Origin: Silvibacterium bohemicum
GTDB lineage: Bacteria; Acidobacteriota; Terriglobia; Terriglobales; Acidobacteriaceae
DNA: 64,000 nt
Direction of reading: 5' to 3'
Assembly (NCBI RefSeq): GCF_001006305.1
Contig: NZ_LBHJ01000014.1
Span: 62,001 to 126,000, forward strand
The notes below the pieces were generated by a model. That model worked only from the letters and a program-made list of their open reading frames with translations. It did no database searches and was not told where the DNA came from. A program made the translations under genes and the position numbers. This document shows positions 34,092-42,767 of this stretch, piece after piece (within the stretch, counting starts at the first letter, position 1; the number at the start of each line of letters is the position of its first letter).

Positions 34092-35353
34092 TTGCCTCCG
34101 CCTGGTTGTTGCGCTTCGCCTGCCTTGCGAGGCTGGACGATATGTACCTGCTCGCCATCGATCAGGGAGTCGGGTGGGTTCTGGATGACTTCGTCGGAGT
34201 CCTGAAGCCCGGACGAGACCTCAACCGACCTGCCATCATCGCGCCCGATGTTGATGGGCACCAGTTTGGCGATGTTGTTATTCACGACGGCAACGCGCAG
34301 GCCCTCGGAGCGGAACATAAGCGTCGAAACAGGGATGATGGTCGATGGATGCGCATTATTCAGCTTGAAGTGAACCTGCATGTAGGCCCCGGGATAGAGC
34401 TCGCCCTTGCGGTTGTCCACATCGACTTCGACCAGAAGGGTGCGTGATGTGGGGTCGATGGCCTTGGCGGTGCGGACGATCTTACCTTCGAAGGTGCTGC
34501 CTTGCTTCTCGGTAAGTGTGAGCTGGGCGGCGACTCCGGGGACTGTGGAGTAGGCGTAGGTCTGGGGCACGTTTACATAAATACGCAGAGTGTTTTGCGC
34601 CACCAGGTGAAAGAGCTCGCCGCTGTTGGCGTTTCCGGCGCCGGAATTGATGAGGGTTCCGGTGTCGACGTTGCGGGCGGTGATGATGCCATCGAATGGT
34701 GCGTAGATATTTTCGAAGCCGACTAACTGTTCGACCCGCGCAACGTTGGCCTCGGCGGACTTGACCTGCGTGGTGGTCGAATTGGCCTGGGTGGTGAAGT
34801 TGTCAGTGTCCTGCTGGGCAACGGCGTTGTCTTTGAGCAAGCCCTGGTAGCGCGCAGCCTGTGTCTGAGCGTAGGAGGCGTTGGCCTGAGCTGTAGCCAG
34901 GTCCTGCTTGGCCTGGGCGAGCTGCTGGTCGACCTCCGGGCTTTCGATCACGGCAAGCAGTTGTCCCTGCTTCACGTGCGCGCCGATGTCGAAGTACCAT
35001 TTCTTGAGATAGCCGTTCGTGCGGGCGTAGATGGGCGAATCGGTGTAAGCCTGGGTTGTGCCGGGAAGAATCAGTTCCTGGGTAGGCTGTCCCTGGGTAG
35101 GCTTCTGAACGAGCACATCGGGTGCGGACAGAGCGTCGGTCTGCTGCTGGAGCGTGGTCCGCGCACGGAGACGAGGGACGATGCCGGTGACGGCCAGGAT
35201 GACAGCGACGACGACCACAACCAACAACAACACCAGCGCCTTGCCGCCGGAAATAGGCGGACGTTCCTCCTGCGCCGGACCGTGACCGCCGTGGGGGGTG
35301 GTGGGCTGCCCTGCCTGCTTGCTCTGTTTTTCCGAATTTGGCTGTTGGCTCAT
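34088..35353 (-). CDS. RND efflux periplasmic adaptor (MFP)
   Basis: The 421-residue protein has one N-terminal membrane span (GKALVLLLVVVVVAVILAVTGIV), a lipoyl/hairpin region with KWYFDIGAHVKQGQLLAVIESPEVDQQL, a long coiled coil (about 140-200), and the beta-barrel and membrane-proximal domains (GTLINSGAGNANSGELF, VEVDVDNRKGELYPGAYMQV). It couples the inner-membrane pump to the outer-membrane factor. It starts 5 bp after the pump stop and overlaps the OMF gene by 4 bp. No substrate can be inferred. Confidence 0.93.
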   Translation of the reverse strand: MSQQPNSEKQSKQAGQPTTPHGGHGPAQEERPPISGGKALVLLLVVVVVAVILAVTGIVPRLRARTTLQQQTDALSAPDVLVQKPTQGQPTQELILPGTTQAYTDSPIYARTNGYLKKWYFDIGAHVKQGQLLAVIESPEVDQQLAQAKQDLATAQANASYAQTQAARYQGLLKDNAVAQQDTDNFTTQANSTTTQVKSAEANVARVEQLVGFENIYAPFDGIITARNVDTGTLINSGAGNANSGELFHLVAQNTLRIYVNVPQTYAYSTVPGVAAQLTLTEKQGSTFEGKIVRTAKAIDPTSRTLLVEVDVDNRKGELYPGAYMQVHFKLNNAHPSTIIPVSTLMFRSEGLRVAVVNNNIAKLVPINIGRDDGRSVEVSSGLQDSDEVIQNPPDSLIDGEQVHIVQPRKAGEAQQPGGGK

Positions 35354-35358
35354 GAGTT

Positions 35359-38300
35359 TTAGTTCTCCGACGCGGCAATCTGGCCGTGTTTGTGGCGTGC
35401 TTCGCGTTCGCGGCGACGCCGTTCGATCCGGCCGTGCAAGACGCTGAAAAAGGTTGGCACAAAGAACAGAGTGGATACGGTGGCAAATAGCAGGCCGCCG
35501 ATAACGGCGCGTCCCAGGGGGGCATTCTGCTCGCCGCCGTCACCGAGACCGAGAGCCATCGGCACCATGCCGATGATCATAGCGAGAGCAGTCATCAGGA
35601 CGGGGCGGAAGCGGACGAAGCCCGCGCTCAGGGCGGCCGCATGCGCATCGCCTACGGTCTCTTCAAGCTGCTCACGAGCGAAGCTGATGACCAGAATCGA
35701 GTTCGAGGTGGCAACGCCCATGCACATGATGGCTCCGGTAAGCGCCGGAACGCTGAGGCGGGTATGCGTGAGAAATAGAAACCAGATAATACCCGAGATG
35801 GCAGCCGGGAGAGCCGAGATGATAATGAACGGATCGAGCCAGGACTGGAAGTTGACCACAATCAACAGGTAGACCAGCAGGATCGAGAAGACCAGCCCGC
35901 CAATCAAGCCGATGAACGACTTGCGCATGGTCAAAACCTGGCCGCGAACGACGATCTGCGAACCGCGCGGCAGCTGCTTCTTGGCTCCGTCGAGGATTTT
36001 GTCGATTTGCGTGGCGACGCTGGCAAGGTCGGTGTTGACGACGTTGCCATAGATATCGATGACCGGCGCGATGTTGTAGTGGGTTACGGTGCCGGGTTCA
36101 GTCAGTGGAGTAATCGACGCCACGTTGCCCAGAATCTGCACCGGCTGGCCGCCCATCGGCACGCTGGCCGGTGTCGCTACCACACCATTCGGCGAAGGGG
36201 CGGCCGAAAGTGTTGAGCTATTGCTGTTGGCCGGGGTAAGCGGAATGTTGTTGACGTCCTGCAGGTTGTCGAGCAGATATTGGGGGGACTGAACGGCAAT
36301 GTTGTAGCTGACGCCGGTGCTTGGATCTAGCCAGAAGTTTGGAGCGGTCTGGAAGCTGCCGCTGGTTGCAGTGAGCAGGCCACCCGCAACGTCGGTCTGC
36401 CGCATCCCCAGCTGGCTGGCCTTGGTGCGGTCCACATTCACCATCAGCTCGGGATTGTCGAAGGGCTGCTGGATACGCAGGTCAGCGATGCCCGGAACAT
36501 GCTTGATCTTGTTCAGTAGTTGTTCGGCCACGGCACGGTTGCCGTACATGTCCCTGCCGACGATTTGGACGTCGATAGGTGCGGGAAGGCCGAAGTTGAG
36601 GATCTGCGTCACCATGTCTACCGGCAGAGTGTAGAAGGTGACACCGGGAAAGCGGTGGTTGAGGATGTTGCGCAGCTTCTGCACGTAGGCGTCGGTGGGG
36701 CCGTGTTTTTCGGAGAGTTGCACGGAGACATCGGCGTCGGCGGAGCTGATGGCTCCCGAGTTGGAGTACGAAGTATTCAGACCGCTGTAGGGAAGTCCGA
36801 TGTTGTCGATGATGGTTTCGACTTCGTTCTTGGGGATGGTCTCGCGGATGGTGTTATCGATCTGGTCGCAGAGATCGGCAACATCTTCAATACGCGTGCC
36901 GGTGTGGGCGCGGACGTGAATCTTGAACTGGCCGCTGTCGACGGAGGGGAAGAAGTCCTGACCAAGGAACGGATAGAGAAACACGGCGGAGACGACGGCG
37001 AAGATCAGGAAAGAGGTCAGAAATACGGCAGCGTGCGCGAGGCATAGCTCCAGAATGCGGCGATAACCGCCGCGGAATTTCTCGAAGTAGTGCTCAAAGC
37101 CCTGCTGGAAACGGACCAGGGGATTGCGGCTGGTTTTCTTGCGGTGCTCAGCTTCTTCGTCATGCTCCTGTAGCAGGTACTTGGCCATGGTGGGCACAAC
37201 GGTTCGCGAGAGGAGATAGGACGCGAGCATGGCGAAGCAGACAGCCTCAGCAAGCGGCACGAAAAGGTAGCGTGCTACGCCGCTGAGGAAGAACATGGGC
37301 ACGAAGACGATGCAGATGGAGATGGTCGCGACCAGCGCGGGGACCGCAATCTGCGCGGCTCCATCGAGAATGGCCTGCTCGATGGCCTTGCCTTCTTCGA
37401 GATTACGATTGATATTCTCGATTTCGACGGTGGCGTCGTCGACCAGGATGCCGACGGCCAGCGCGAGTCCGCCGAGGGTCATGATGTTGATGGTCTCGCC
37501 GAGCGCGCTCAGGACGAGTAACGAAGACAGAATCGAGAGCGGGATGGAGACGGCGATAATGACCGTGCTGCGCCAGCTGCCGAGGAAGACCAAGATCATG
37601 ATTGCGGTGAGGCAGGCAGCGATGATCGCCTCGCGCACCACGCCGCTGATTGAAGCCCGGACGAAGATCGATTGATCGCCGAGCGGCTGCATCCTGAGGG
37701 CTGGGGGCAGTTGATTTTTGAGCGTATCGAGCTTGGCGCGCACGCCTTCGACGATTGATAGCGTCGAGGAATCTCCGGTCTTGATGACCGAGAGCAGAGA
37801 GGCGCGCTGGCCGTCGACGCGAACGATGTTGGTCTGCGGCGGGAAGCCGTCGCGCACGTGTGCCACGTCGCGAACGTAGACCATTGCGCCGTTCACGGAG
37901 CGGATGGGCAAATCATTCAGCTCGGCGACTTTATCCGGAGCGCTGTTGGTTTCGACCAGGTACTCGAAGGGGCCGATCTTGGCGGTTCCGGAGGGCAGAA
38001 TGACATTCTGCGCGTTGATGGTGGTGACGATATCCGAGGGAGAAAGACCCTTGGCCTGGAGCTTGGGCAGGTCGATATCCACTTGCACCTGGCGCTGCTT
38101 ACCGCCATAGGGATAGGGAACGCCGGCTCCCTGCACTGTGACCATCTGGGTGCGGATGAAGTTGAGGCCGAGGTCGTTGAGCTGCGACTCGGTCAGCCCC
38201 TGGCCAGAAAGTCCTACTTGAATGATAGGCACGCTGGAGGCCGAGTACTGAATGATGAGCGGCGGCGTGGTGCCCTGGGGAAGCTGGCGCAGCTGAGTCT

Positions 38301-38640
38301 GACTGACGGCCGTGACCTGGGCGACGGCGTTGCCGATATCCACGTGGGGCTGGAAGAAAATCTTGATGACCCCAATACCGTTCATCGATTGCGATTCGAT
38401 GTGCTCGATATTGTTGACGGTGGTCGTCATCGTGCGCTCGCTCTGGTACACGATGCGGTTCGCCATCTGGTTCGGCGACAGGCCGGTGTACTGCCAGACA
38501 ACGGAGACGACCGGGATATCGATGTTGGGAAAGATATCGGTCGGGGTGTTCACGACAGCCAGAGGGCCGAGGACCATCAACAGCAGGGCAAGAACGGCAA
38601 ATGTGTAAGGCCTTCGCAGTGCGAGGCGGACTATCCACAT
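35359..38640 (-). CDS. RND multidrug efflux pump, HAE1/AcrB type
   Basis: At 1093 residues this is a full-size RND transporter with an N-terminal helix, duplicated periplasmic loops and 12 membrane spans. The proton-relay motif in helix 4 is GILVDDATVEIENI with two adjacent aspartates. Other family stretches are PTDIFPNIDIPVVSV and, near the C-terminus, the conserved FVRFRPVLMTALAMIIGMVPMA. It exports small hydrophobic compounds using proton motive force, together with the adaptor and outer-membrane factor encoded next. It is first in the operon; promoter and any operator must lie in 38641-39009. No regulator is adjacent. Confidence 0.95.
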   Translation of the reverse strand: MWIVRLALRRPYTFAVLALLLMVLGPLAVVNTPTDIFPNIDIPVVSVVWQYTGLSPNQMANRIVYQSERTMTTTVNNIEHIESQSMNGIGVIKIFFQPHVDIGNAVAQVTAVSQTQLRQLPQGTTPPLIIQYSASSVPIIQVGLSGQGLTESQLNDLGLNFIRTQMVTVQGAGVPYPYGGKQRQVQVDIDLPKLQAKGLSPSDIVTTINAQNVILPSGTAKIGPFEYLVETNSAPDKVAELNDLPIRSVNGAMVYVRDVAHVRDGFPPQTNIVRVDGQRASLLSVIKTGDSSTLSIVEGVRAKLDTLKNQLPPALRMQPLGDQSIFVRASISGVVREAIIAACLTAIMILVFLGSWRSTVIIAVSIPLSILSSLLVLSALGETINIMTLGGLALAVGILVDDATVEIENINRNLEEGKAIEQAILDGAAQIAVPALVATISICIVFVPMFFLSGVARYLFVPLAEAVCFAMLASYLLSRTVVPTMAKYLLQEHDEEAEHRKKTSRNPLVRFQQGFEHYFEKFRGGYRRILELCLAHAAVFLTSFLIFAVVSAVFLYPFLGQDFFPSVDSGQFKIHVRAHTGTRIEDVADLCDQIDNTIRETIPKNEVETIIDNIGLPYSGLNTSYSNSGAISSADADVSVQLSEKHGPTDAYVQKLRNILNHRFPGVTFYTLPVDMVTQILNFGLPAPIDVQIVGRDMYGNRAVAEQLLNKIKHVPGIADLRIQQPFDNPELMVNVDRTKASQLGMRQTDVAGGLLTATSGSFQTAPNFWLDPSTGVSYNIAVQSPQYLLDNLQDVNNIPLTPANSNSSTLSAAPSPNGVVATPASVPMGGQPVQILGNVASITPLTEPGTVTHYNIAPVIDIYGNVVNTDLASVATQIDKILDGAKKQLPRGSQIVVRGQVLTMRKSFIGLIGGLVFSILLVYLLIVVNFQSWLDPFIIISALPAAISGIIWFLFLTHTRLSVPALTGAIMCMGVATSNSILVISFAREQLEETVGDAHAAALSAGFVRFRPVLMTALAMIIGMVPMALGLGDGGEQNAPLGRAVIGGLLFATVSTLFFVPTFFSVLHGRIERRRREREARHKHGQIAASEN

Positions 38641-39009
38641 ATCGTTTCAGTTTCTCCCAAGACGTTTGGCGGAGACACTTACCGGTAATCACCGGCGGGC
38701 AGCGCCATGTTCAAATTCGCGACGACGATGGAAAGTACGTGAAGAGCGGTTCGCTAACAGGAATGGCACGGTAACGCGGTCGAAACCTAAACGCCGATAC
38801 CTTTATGCCACTCTCCCGTCTCTTAAAGTAAGTAGCTTAATGCAAGCACCATCATCGGACCTAAAGCCAGCTTGACGTATTCACTAGACGATCAAGATGC
38901 AGGGAAAGACTCCAGACCAAAGAGCCTCTACCCAGGCATTTAAGTGATGCGAGTACCATGTCCGGCGATTCCGAACAGAGAAGTAATTGTTACCGGTACT
39001 GGATCTTAT
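38641..39009. other. Intergenic region upstream of the RND operon
   Basis: No gene is supported in these 369 bp. The stretch carries the promoter of the minus-strand RND operon and the end of the dprE2 unit. Two TACCGGTA-like palindromes occur, at about 38680 and about 38992; whether they are operators is unknown. No convincing -35/-10 pair was found. Confidence 0.5.
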
Positions 39010-39768
39010 TCAAAGATTCATTTTTTTGAAAATGCGCTCTGGTATTGAGCGAATGATCAGCATGATGACGGCCCAAAATGCCGGGACATAAACGATATCT
39101 TTACGCTTTTCGATAGCCCTGAAGATGCCCCGGGCGACCGCCGTTGGATGGGCAAAGAGGGCATTCGGAGGCAGATGCGCGGTCATCGGAGTGGCTACGA
39201 AGCCGGGCTTGATGGTGAGCACCTGCACTCCGCTGCGATCAATGCGATTGCGCACTCCATCGAGGAAGATGTTGAGCGCGCCCTTGGATGCTCCGTAAAC
39301 GTAATTGCTCTTGCGTCCCCGGTCGCCGGCGACAGAGGAGATGACGGCGAGAGTACCCTGGCCGGTAGTTTCGAAGTAGTTTGCCAGCCAGGTGATCATC
39401 GAAACGGGCGCCATGAAATTGGTTCCGAGGACAGCTTCGGCGGCGGGATAGCTGGCTTCTGCCTCAGCCTGGTCGCCAAGCACACCGTGGGCGAGCAATG
39501 CCAACTCGATCGTGCCGAGCGCTTCGACAGCTTGGCCGAGCATGGCGGGATGAGCGGCCGTGTCGTCGAGATCCATAATGTGGGTGGTGACACCGGCTGC
39601 GCCTCGGGTGGTGAGATCGGCGGCGACGGCTTCCAGCTTGTCGGCGTTGCGCGCCACGAGAAAGAAGCTTGCGCCGCGGGCCGCGAAGAGCCGGAGCGTG
39701 GCTTCGGCAATTGCGGAGGTCGCGCCGAGAGCAAGAATTTTCGAGGGAAGGGCGCGGTTTTCAACCAT
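39010..39768 (-). CDS. dprE2: DprE2-like short-chain dehydrogenase (2'-keto reductase of polyprenyl-phospho-pentose)
   Basis: The 252-residue SDR has the nucleotide motif LGATSAIAEA (14-23), catalytic Ser near 144 (AVISSVAGDRGRKSNYVYGASKG) and the Tyr158/Lys162 pair in YGASK. It closes with a hydrophobic anchor and a basic tail (ERIFKKMNL), as in mycobacterial DprE2, which reduces the 2'-keto intermediate made by DprE1 to give the arabinose epimer. Pairing is strong: its start overlaps the dprE1 stop by 8 bp. Generic SDRs are many, so the assignment relies on this partner gene and on the GDRGRKSNYVYGASKG block. Confidence 0.82.
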   Translation of the reverse strand: MVENRALPSKILALGATSAIAEATLRLFAARGASFFLVARNADKLEAVAADLTTRGAAGVTTHIMDLDDTAAHPAMLGQAVEALGTIELALLAHGVLGDQAEAEASYPAAEAVLGTNFMAPVSMITWLANYFETTGQGTLAVISSVAGDRGRKSNYVYGASKGALNIFLDGVRNRIDRSGVQVLTIKPGFVATPMTAHLPPNALFAHPTAVARGIFRAIEKRKDIVYVPAFWAVIMLIIRSIPERIFKKMNL

Positions 39769-41095
39769 CGATCGGTCTCCGTCCCGTCACCCGCTGCCAG
39801 AAGGCCGAATCGAAGGATGGGTCGATGTAGCGCGAGAAATCCTGCCACTGCGGATAGAAGGCTTGAAACTGCTCCGCCGTCATGCGCGCATCCTTGGCAG
39901 AGTACATTCGTCCTCCGTGTTCGAGGGTGATCTCGGCCAGCCGCTCCAGGAGATCGAAGCTGACCTCGGGGCGAATGGGGAAATCGAGCGCCAGCATAAT
40001 GCCGGGCATGGGGAAGGACATCGTTCCCACGGAAGGAGTCTCGCCGAAGAACTTGATGACCGCCAGGAACGAGGCCAGCCCGGAGCGGGTGATGGCTTTG
40101 AGGATTTGCAGCATCCCCTCTCGTCCGGAGGCGTGGGGAAGCACATTCTGGAACTGCACCAGGCCGTTCTTCCCGTACATGCGGTTCCAATGGAGGACGC
40201 TGTCGAGTGGATAGAAGAACGGTTCGTAATCGACCTTGGTCCTCTTCTGCTTGGAAAGCTGCTTGTGATAGTAGGCGGTGTTGAAGGCGGACATGGTGAA
40301 CCGGTTGAGTGCGAACTCCGGCAGGTCGACGGGGAAGGTCAGCCAAGGCTCGCTGCTTTTTTCGAGCGGTCCCGGTTCCGCAACGTGGTCACCCTGCATG
40401 AAGATGCCGCGGGCAAAATTCTTGCCGGTCGAGACGCAGTCGATCCAGGCCACCGTATATTCGGCGGTTGCGCTCTGCGAGAGCGCCAGAAACTCGTCGA
40501 TACCTACGAATTTGTCGCCCTGATAGTCGATCTTGCGGGAGACGATGGGGCGCAGCCGGATTTCGGCCCATGCGATGAGGCCGGTCAATCCCATGCCGCC
40601 GACGGTGGCCGCGAACCACTCCTGATTTTCGGTGGGGCTGCAAAGGAAGCGCGAGCCGTCGGAGCGAATCAGCTCGAAGCGCAGGACATGGCAGCCGAAG
40701 CTGCCCGCCAGATGGTGGTTCTTGCCGTGGATGTCATTGGCGATGGCCCCGCCGACAGTCACATATTTCGTTCCCGGGGTAACCGGCAGAAAGAAGCCGC
40801 GGGGAACGGCGAAATCCAGAATTTCGGCGAGGGTCGCGCCGGCTTCGCAGCGCAGAATGCCGGTTGCGGGATCGAAGGCAAGCAGACGATCCATCCCCCG
40901 GGTCTGCAGCAGAGTTCCGTTCTCGAGGAGGCAGACGTCGCCGTAGCTGCGCCCCGCGCCTACCGGCAGCTGAGGAGTCGAGGGCGGATTGCGCAGGGGA
41001 AAATCGGTGGTCCAGTTCAGTGGGACCAGCTTCGCATCCAGCGTGGGATATCTGCCCCAGCTTTCGAAGCGAGGTCGTGGGTTGGATCGCGCCAT
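39761..41095 (-). CDS. dprE1: DprE1-like FAD-dependent polyprenyl-phospho-ribose 2'-oxidase
   Basis: The 444-residue flavoprotein has an N-terminal FAD-binding_4 domain (PVGAGRSYGDVCL; VGGAIANDIHGKNHHLAGSF at about 114-133) and a C-terminal ALO-type domain. The IHGKNHHLAGSFG block is diagnostic of DprE1, which oxidises the 2'-OH of decaprenylphosphoryl-ribose. The Cys targeted by benzothiazinones in mycobacterial DprE1 (C387 in the CVDFP context) corresponds to A369 here (GIMLALDFP). The stop overlaps the dprE2 start by 8 bp and the gene starts 51 bp after the UbiA fusion. Alternative: another sugar-lactone oxidase, but the neighbours argue against it. Confidence 0.88.
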   Translation of the reverse strand: MARSNPRPRFESWGRYPTLDAKLVPLNWTTDFPLRNPPSTPQLPVGAGRSYGDVCLLENGTLLQTRGMDRLLAFDPATGILRCEAGATLAEILDFAVPRGFFLPVTPGTKYVTVGGAIANDIHGKNHHLAGSFGCHVLRFELIRSDGSRFLCSPTENQEWFAATVGGMGLTGLIAWAEIRLRPIVSRKIDYQGDKFVGIDEFLALSQSATAEYTVAWIDCVSTGKNFARGIFMQGDHVAEPGPLEKSSEPWLTFPVDLPEFALNRFTMSAFNTAYYHKQLSKQKRTKVDYEPFFYPLDSVLHWNRMYGKNGLVQFQNVLPHASGREGMLQILKAITRSGLASFLAVIKFFGETPSVGTMSFPMPGIMLALDFPIRPEVSFDLLERLAEITLEHGGRMYSAKDARMTAEQFQAFYPQWQDFSRYIDPSFDSAFWQRVTGRRPIDG

Positions 41096-41146
41096 GGGTG
41101 TATTCCTATTCCTGTATTGAGGTTACACGGATGGAATGACAGGCGC

Positions 41147-42604
41147 TTAAAAGGCGGCGAGGACGGCAATGATCGCGATCGCTGCTCCGATGAGCAGGCT
41201 CATGCGGTCGGTGACGGCGAAGATGACGGGGTCCTCGTTGAGTTCGCCGCGCGAGGCCAGGAGCCAGACGCGACTGAGCCACAGGATCATCAGCGGGGTC
41301 ATCAGCCACATCCGGGTGGGGTGATGATAGAGCTCCACAACGTCTTTTCCGTTGATGTAGAGCGCGAAGACGACTACCGCCGCGTAGGCGCTGGCGGTGC
41401 CGAAGCTGCGCAGCTGCTCGATATCGACCAGCAGATAGCCCCGGCCATTCGAGAGCACATTGCCTTGAGCGCGGATATTCTGCAACTCGCTGAAGCGCTT
41501 GACCATGGCCAGCGAGAGGAAAAGAAAGACGGAGAGCGCGGCCAGCCAGGGCGAGAAGGCAACATGGGTCGCCGCTCCTCCGGCGAGCATGCGCAGGGTA
41601 TAGAGGCCGGAGAGCAGGATGACGTCGACCAGCACCACTCTCTTGAGGTAGAGCGAATAGCAGAGCGTGGTGATGAGATAGGTAAAGAGCCATCCGACAA
41701 ATCCACGCGGCAGCAGAGCGGCTCCGGCAAAGGCCAGGAGCAGGAAGGAAAGCGAGATGGCGACTCCGGCAGCCGGAGACAGATCCCCGGCTGCGAAGGG
41801 ACGGTTCCGCTTTTTCGGGTGATGGCGGTCGGCCTCGATATCCAGCAGGTCATTGACGATGTACGTGGCCGAGGCGCAAAGGCTAAAGCAGAGGAAGGCC
41901 ACGACGGCGTCGCCGATGAGCGAGAGTCGCAATGCGTGAGCCAGCAGCACCGGGACAAAGATGAGCACATTCTTCGCCCACTGGTGCAGCCGGATGGTCT
42001 TCAGGAAGGTCTTCGAAAAGGGAGCGCGGTCGTCGAAGCGATGCGCTACCGGAACGTTGTGCTTTTTTAGCAGGCCCTGCAGCGCATGATCGGGGTTGGC
42101 GACCATGGCTTCGCCGGAGTGACTGAGCAGGGGCAGATCGGGCCGGGCGTTGCCGATGTAGTCGAAGCCCTCCCCGGCAAAGCGCTGCTGCAGGCTTTGC
42201 AGCTTGTTGTGCCCGGTGAGGTTGGTTGCACCGTCGCTTGCCAGTACGTCTTCGAAGATGCCGAGGTGAGTGGCGATTTGCCGGGCGAGGCTGCCGTCCG
42301 CGCCGGTAGTGAGGTACAGCTTGCGGCCCTGGCTGTGCTGCAGGATCAGGAACTCGAGCAATCCGCGATTGTAGGGAAGATGTGCGGCATCGAGCTGCAC
42401 TTGAGAGCAGACGCGAGCCTTCAGTGCGGCCTTGCCGCCCTTCAGCCAGAATGGGACGCGTAGGGCGGCTAGGGGGTTGGTGCGAACCAGCAGCAGAAGG
42501 GAGTCGACCAGGGTGTCGCTCTTGACTAGTGTGCCGTCGAGATCGACGCACAGGGCGCGCTGCGAAGCGGTCGGAACTTTTTCTTCCAACAGGGTCTGGC
42601 TCAC
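41147..42604 (-). CDS. HAD phosphatase-UbiA prenyltransferase fusion (polyprenyl-phosphate phosphoribosyltransferase-like)
   Basis: The 485-residue protein combines an N-terminal HAD domain (CVDLDGTLVKS, D21 and D23; LTTGADGSLARQIA; GNARPDLPLL) and a C-terminal UbiA domain of about eight spans with the NDLLDIEADRHHPKKRNRP motif at 251-269 and a second Asp motif, VLVDVILLSGLYTLRMLAGG. In mycobacteria the UbiA enzyme Rv3806c joins PRPP and decaprenyl phosphate; a separate phosphatase then removes the 5-phosphate. The fusion could perform both steps. The adjoining dprE1 and dprE2 genes complete the route to polyprenyl-phospho-arabinofuranose. HAD-UbiA fusions are also known from Azorhizobium-type arabinosylation loci (from memory). 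Confidence 0.85.
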   Translation of the reverse strand: MSQTLLEEKVPTASQRALCVDLDGTLVKSDTLVDSLLLLVRTNPLAALRVPFWLKGGKAALKARVCSQVQLDAAHLPYNRGLLEFLILQHSQGRKLYLTTGADGSLARQIATHLGIFEDVLASDGATNLTGHNKLQSLQQRFAGEGFDYIGNARPDLPLLSHSGEAMVANPDHALQGLLKKHNVPVAHRFDDRAPFSKTFLKTIRLHQWAKNVLIFVPVLLAHALRLSLIGDAVVAFLCFSLCASATYIVNDLLDIEADRHHPKKRNRPFAAGDLSPAAGVAISLSFLLLAFAGAALLPRGFVGWLFTYLITTLCYSLYLKRVVLVDVILLSGLYTLRMLAGGAATHVAFSPWLAALSVFLFLSLAMVKRFSELQNIRAQGNVLSNGRGYLLVDIEQLRSFGTASAYAAVVVFALYINGKDVVELYHHPTRMWLMTPLMILWLSRVWLLASRGELNEDPVIFAVTDRMSLLIGAAIAIIAVLAAF

Positions 42605-42767
42605 GCTCGGAGCTCCCTTTGCGCTGCAGTTGCCGAGGCCGAGATGCGCCGACCGTCATCCCGCCGGCTGTTCCCAGGCCGCAGAACTCCCTTCAGGCCG
42701 TGTGATCCGGTGATCAATTCTTGCAAGGCTCCGAAGGTGGCGACGGTCAGCATAGAGATCTGGGCTC

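Noticed and set aside
39560-42070. 836-codon plus-strand frame
   Set aside because: It runs antisense across the dprE2, dprE1 and UbiA genes, whose families are clear. Long antisense frames are common in GC-rich DNA. It has low-complexity composition and no recognisable domain.
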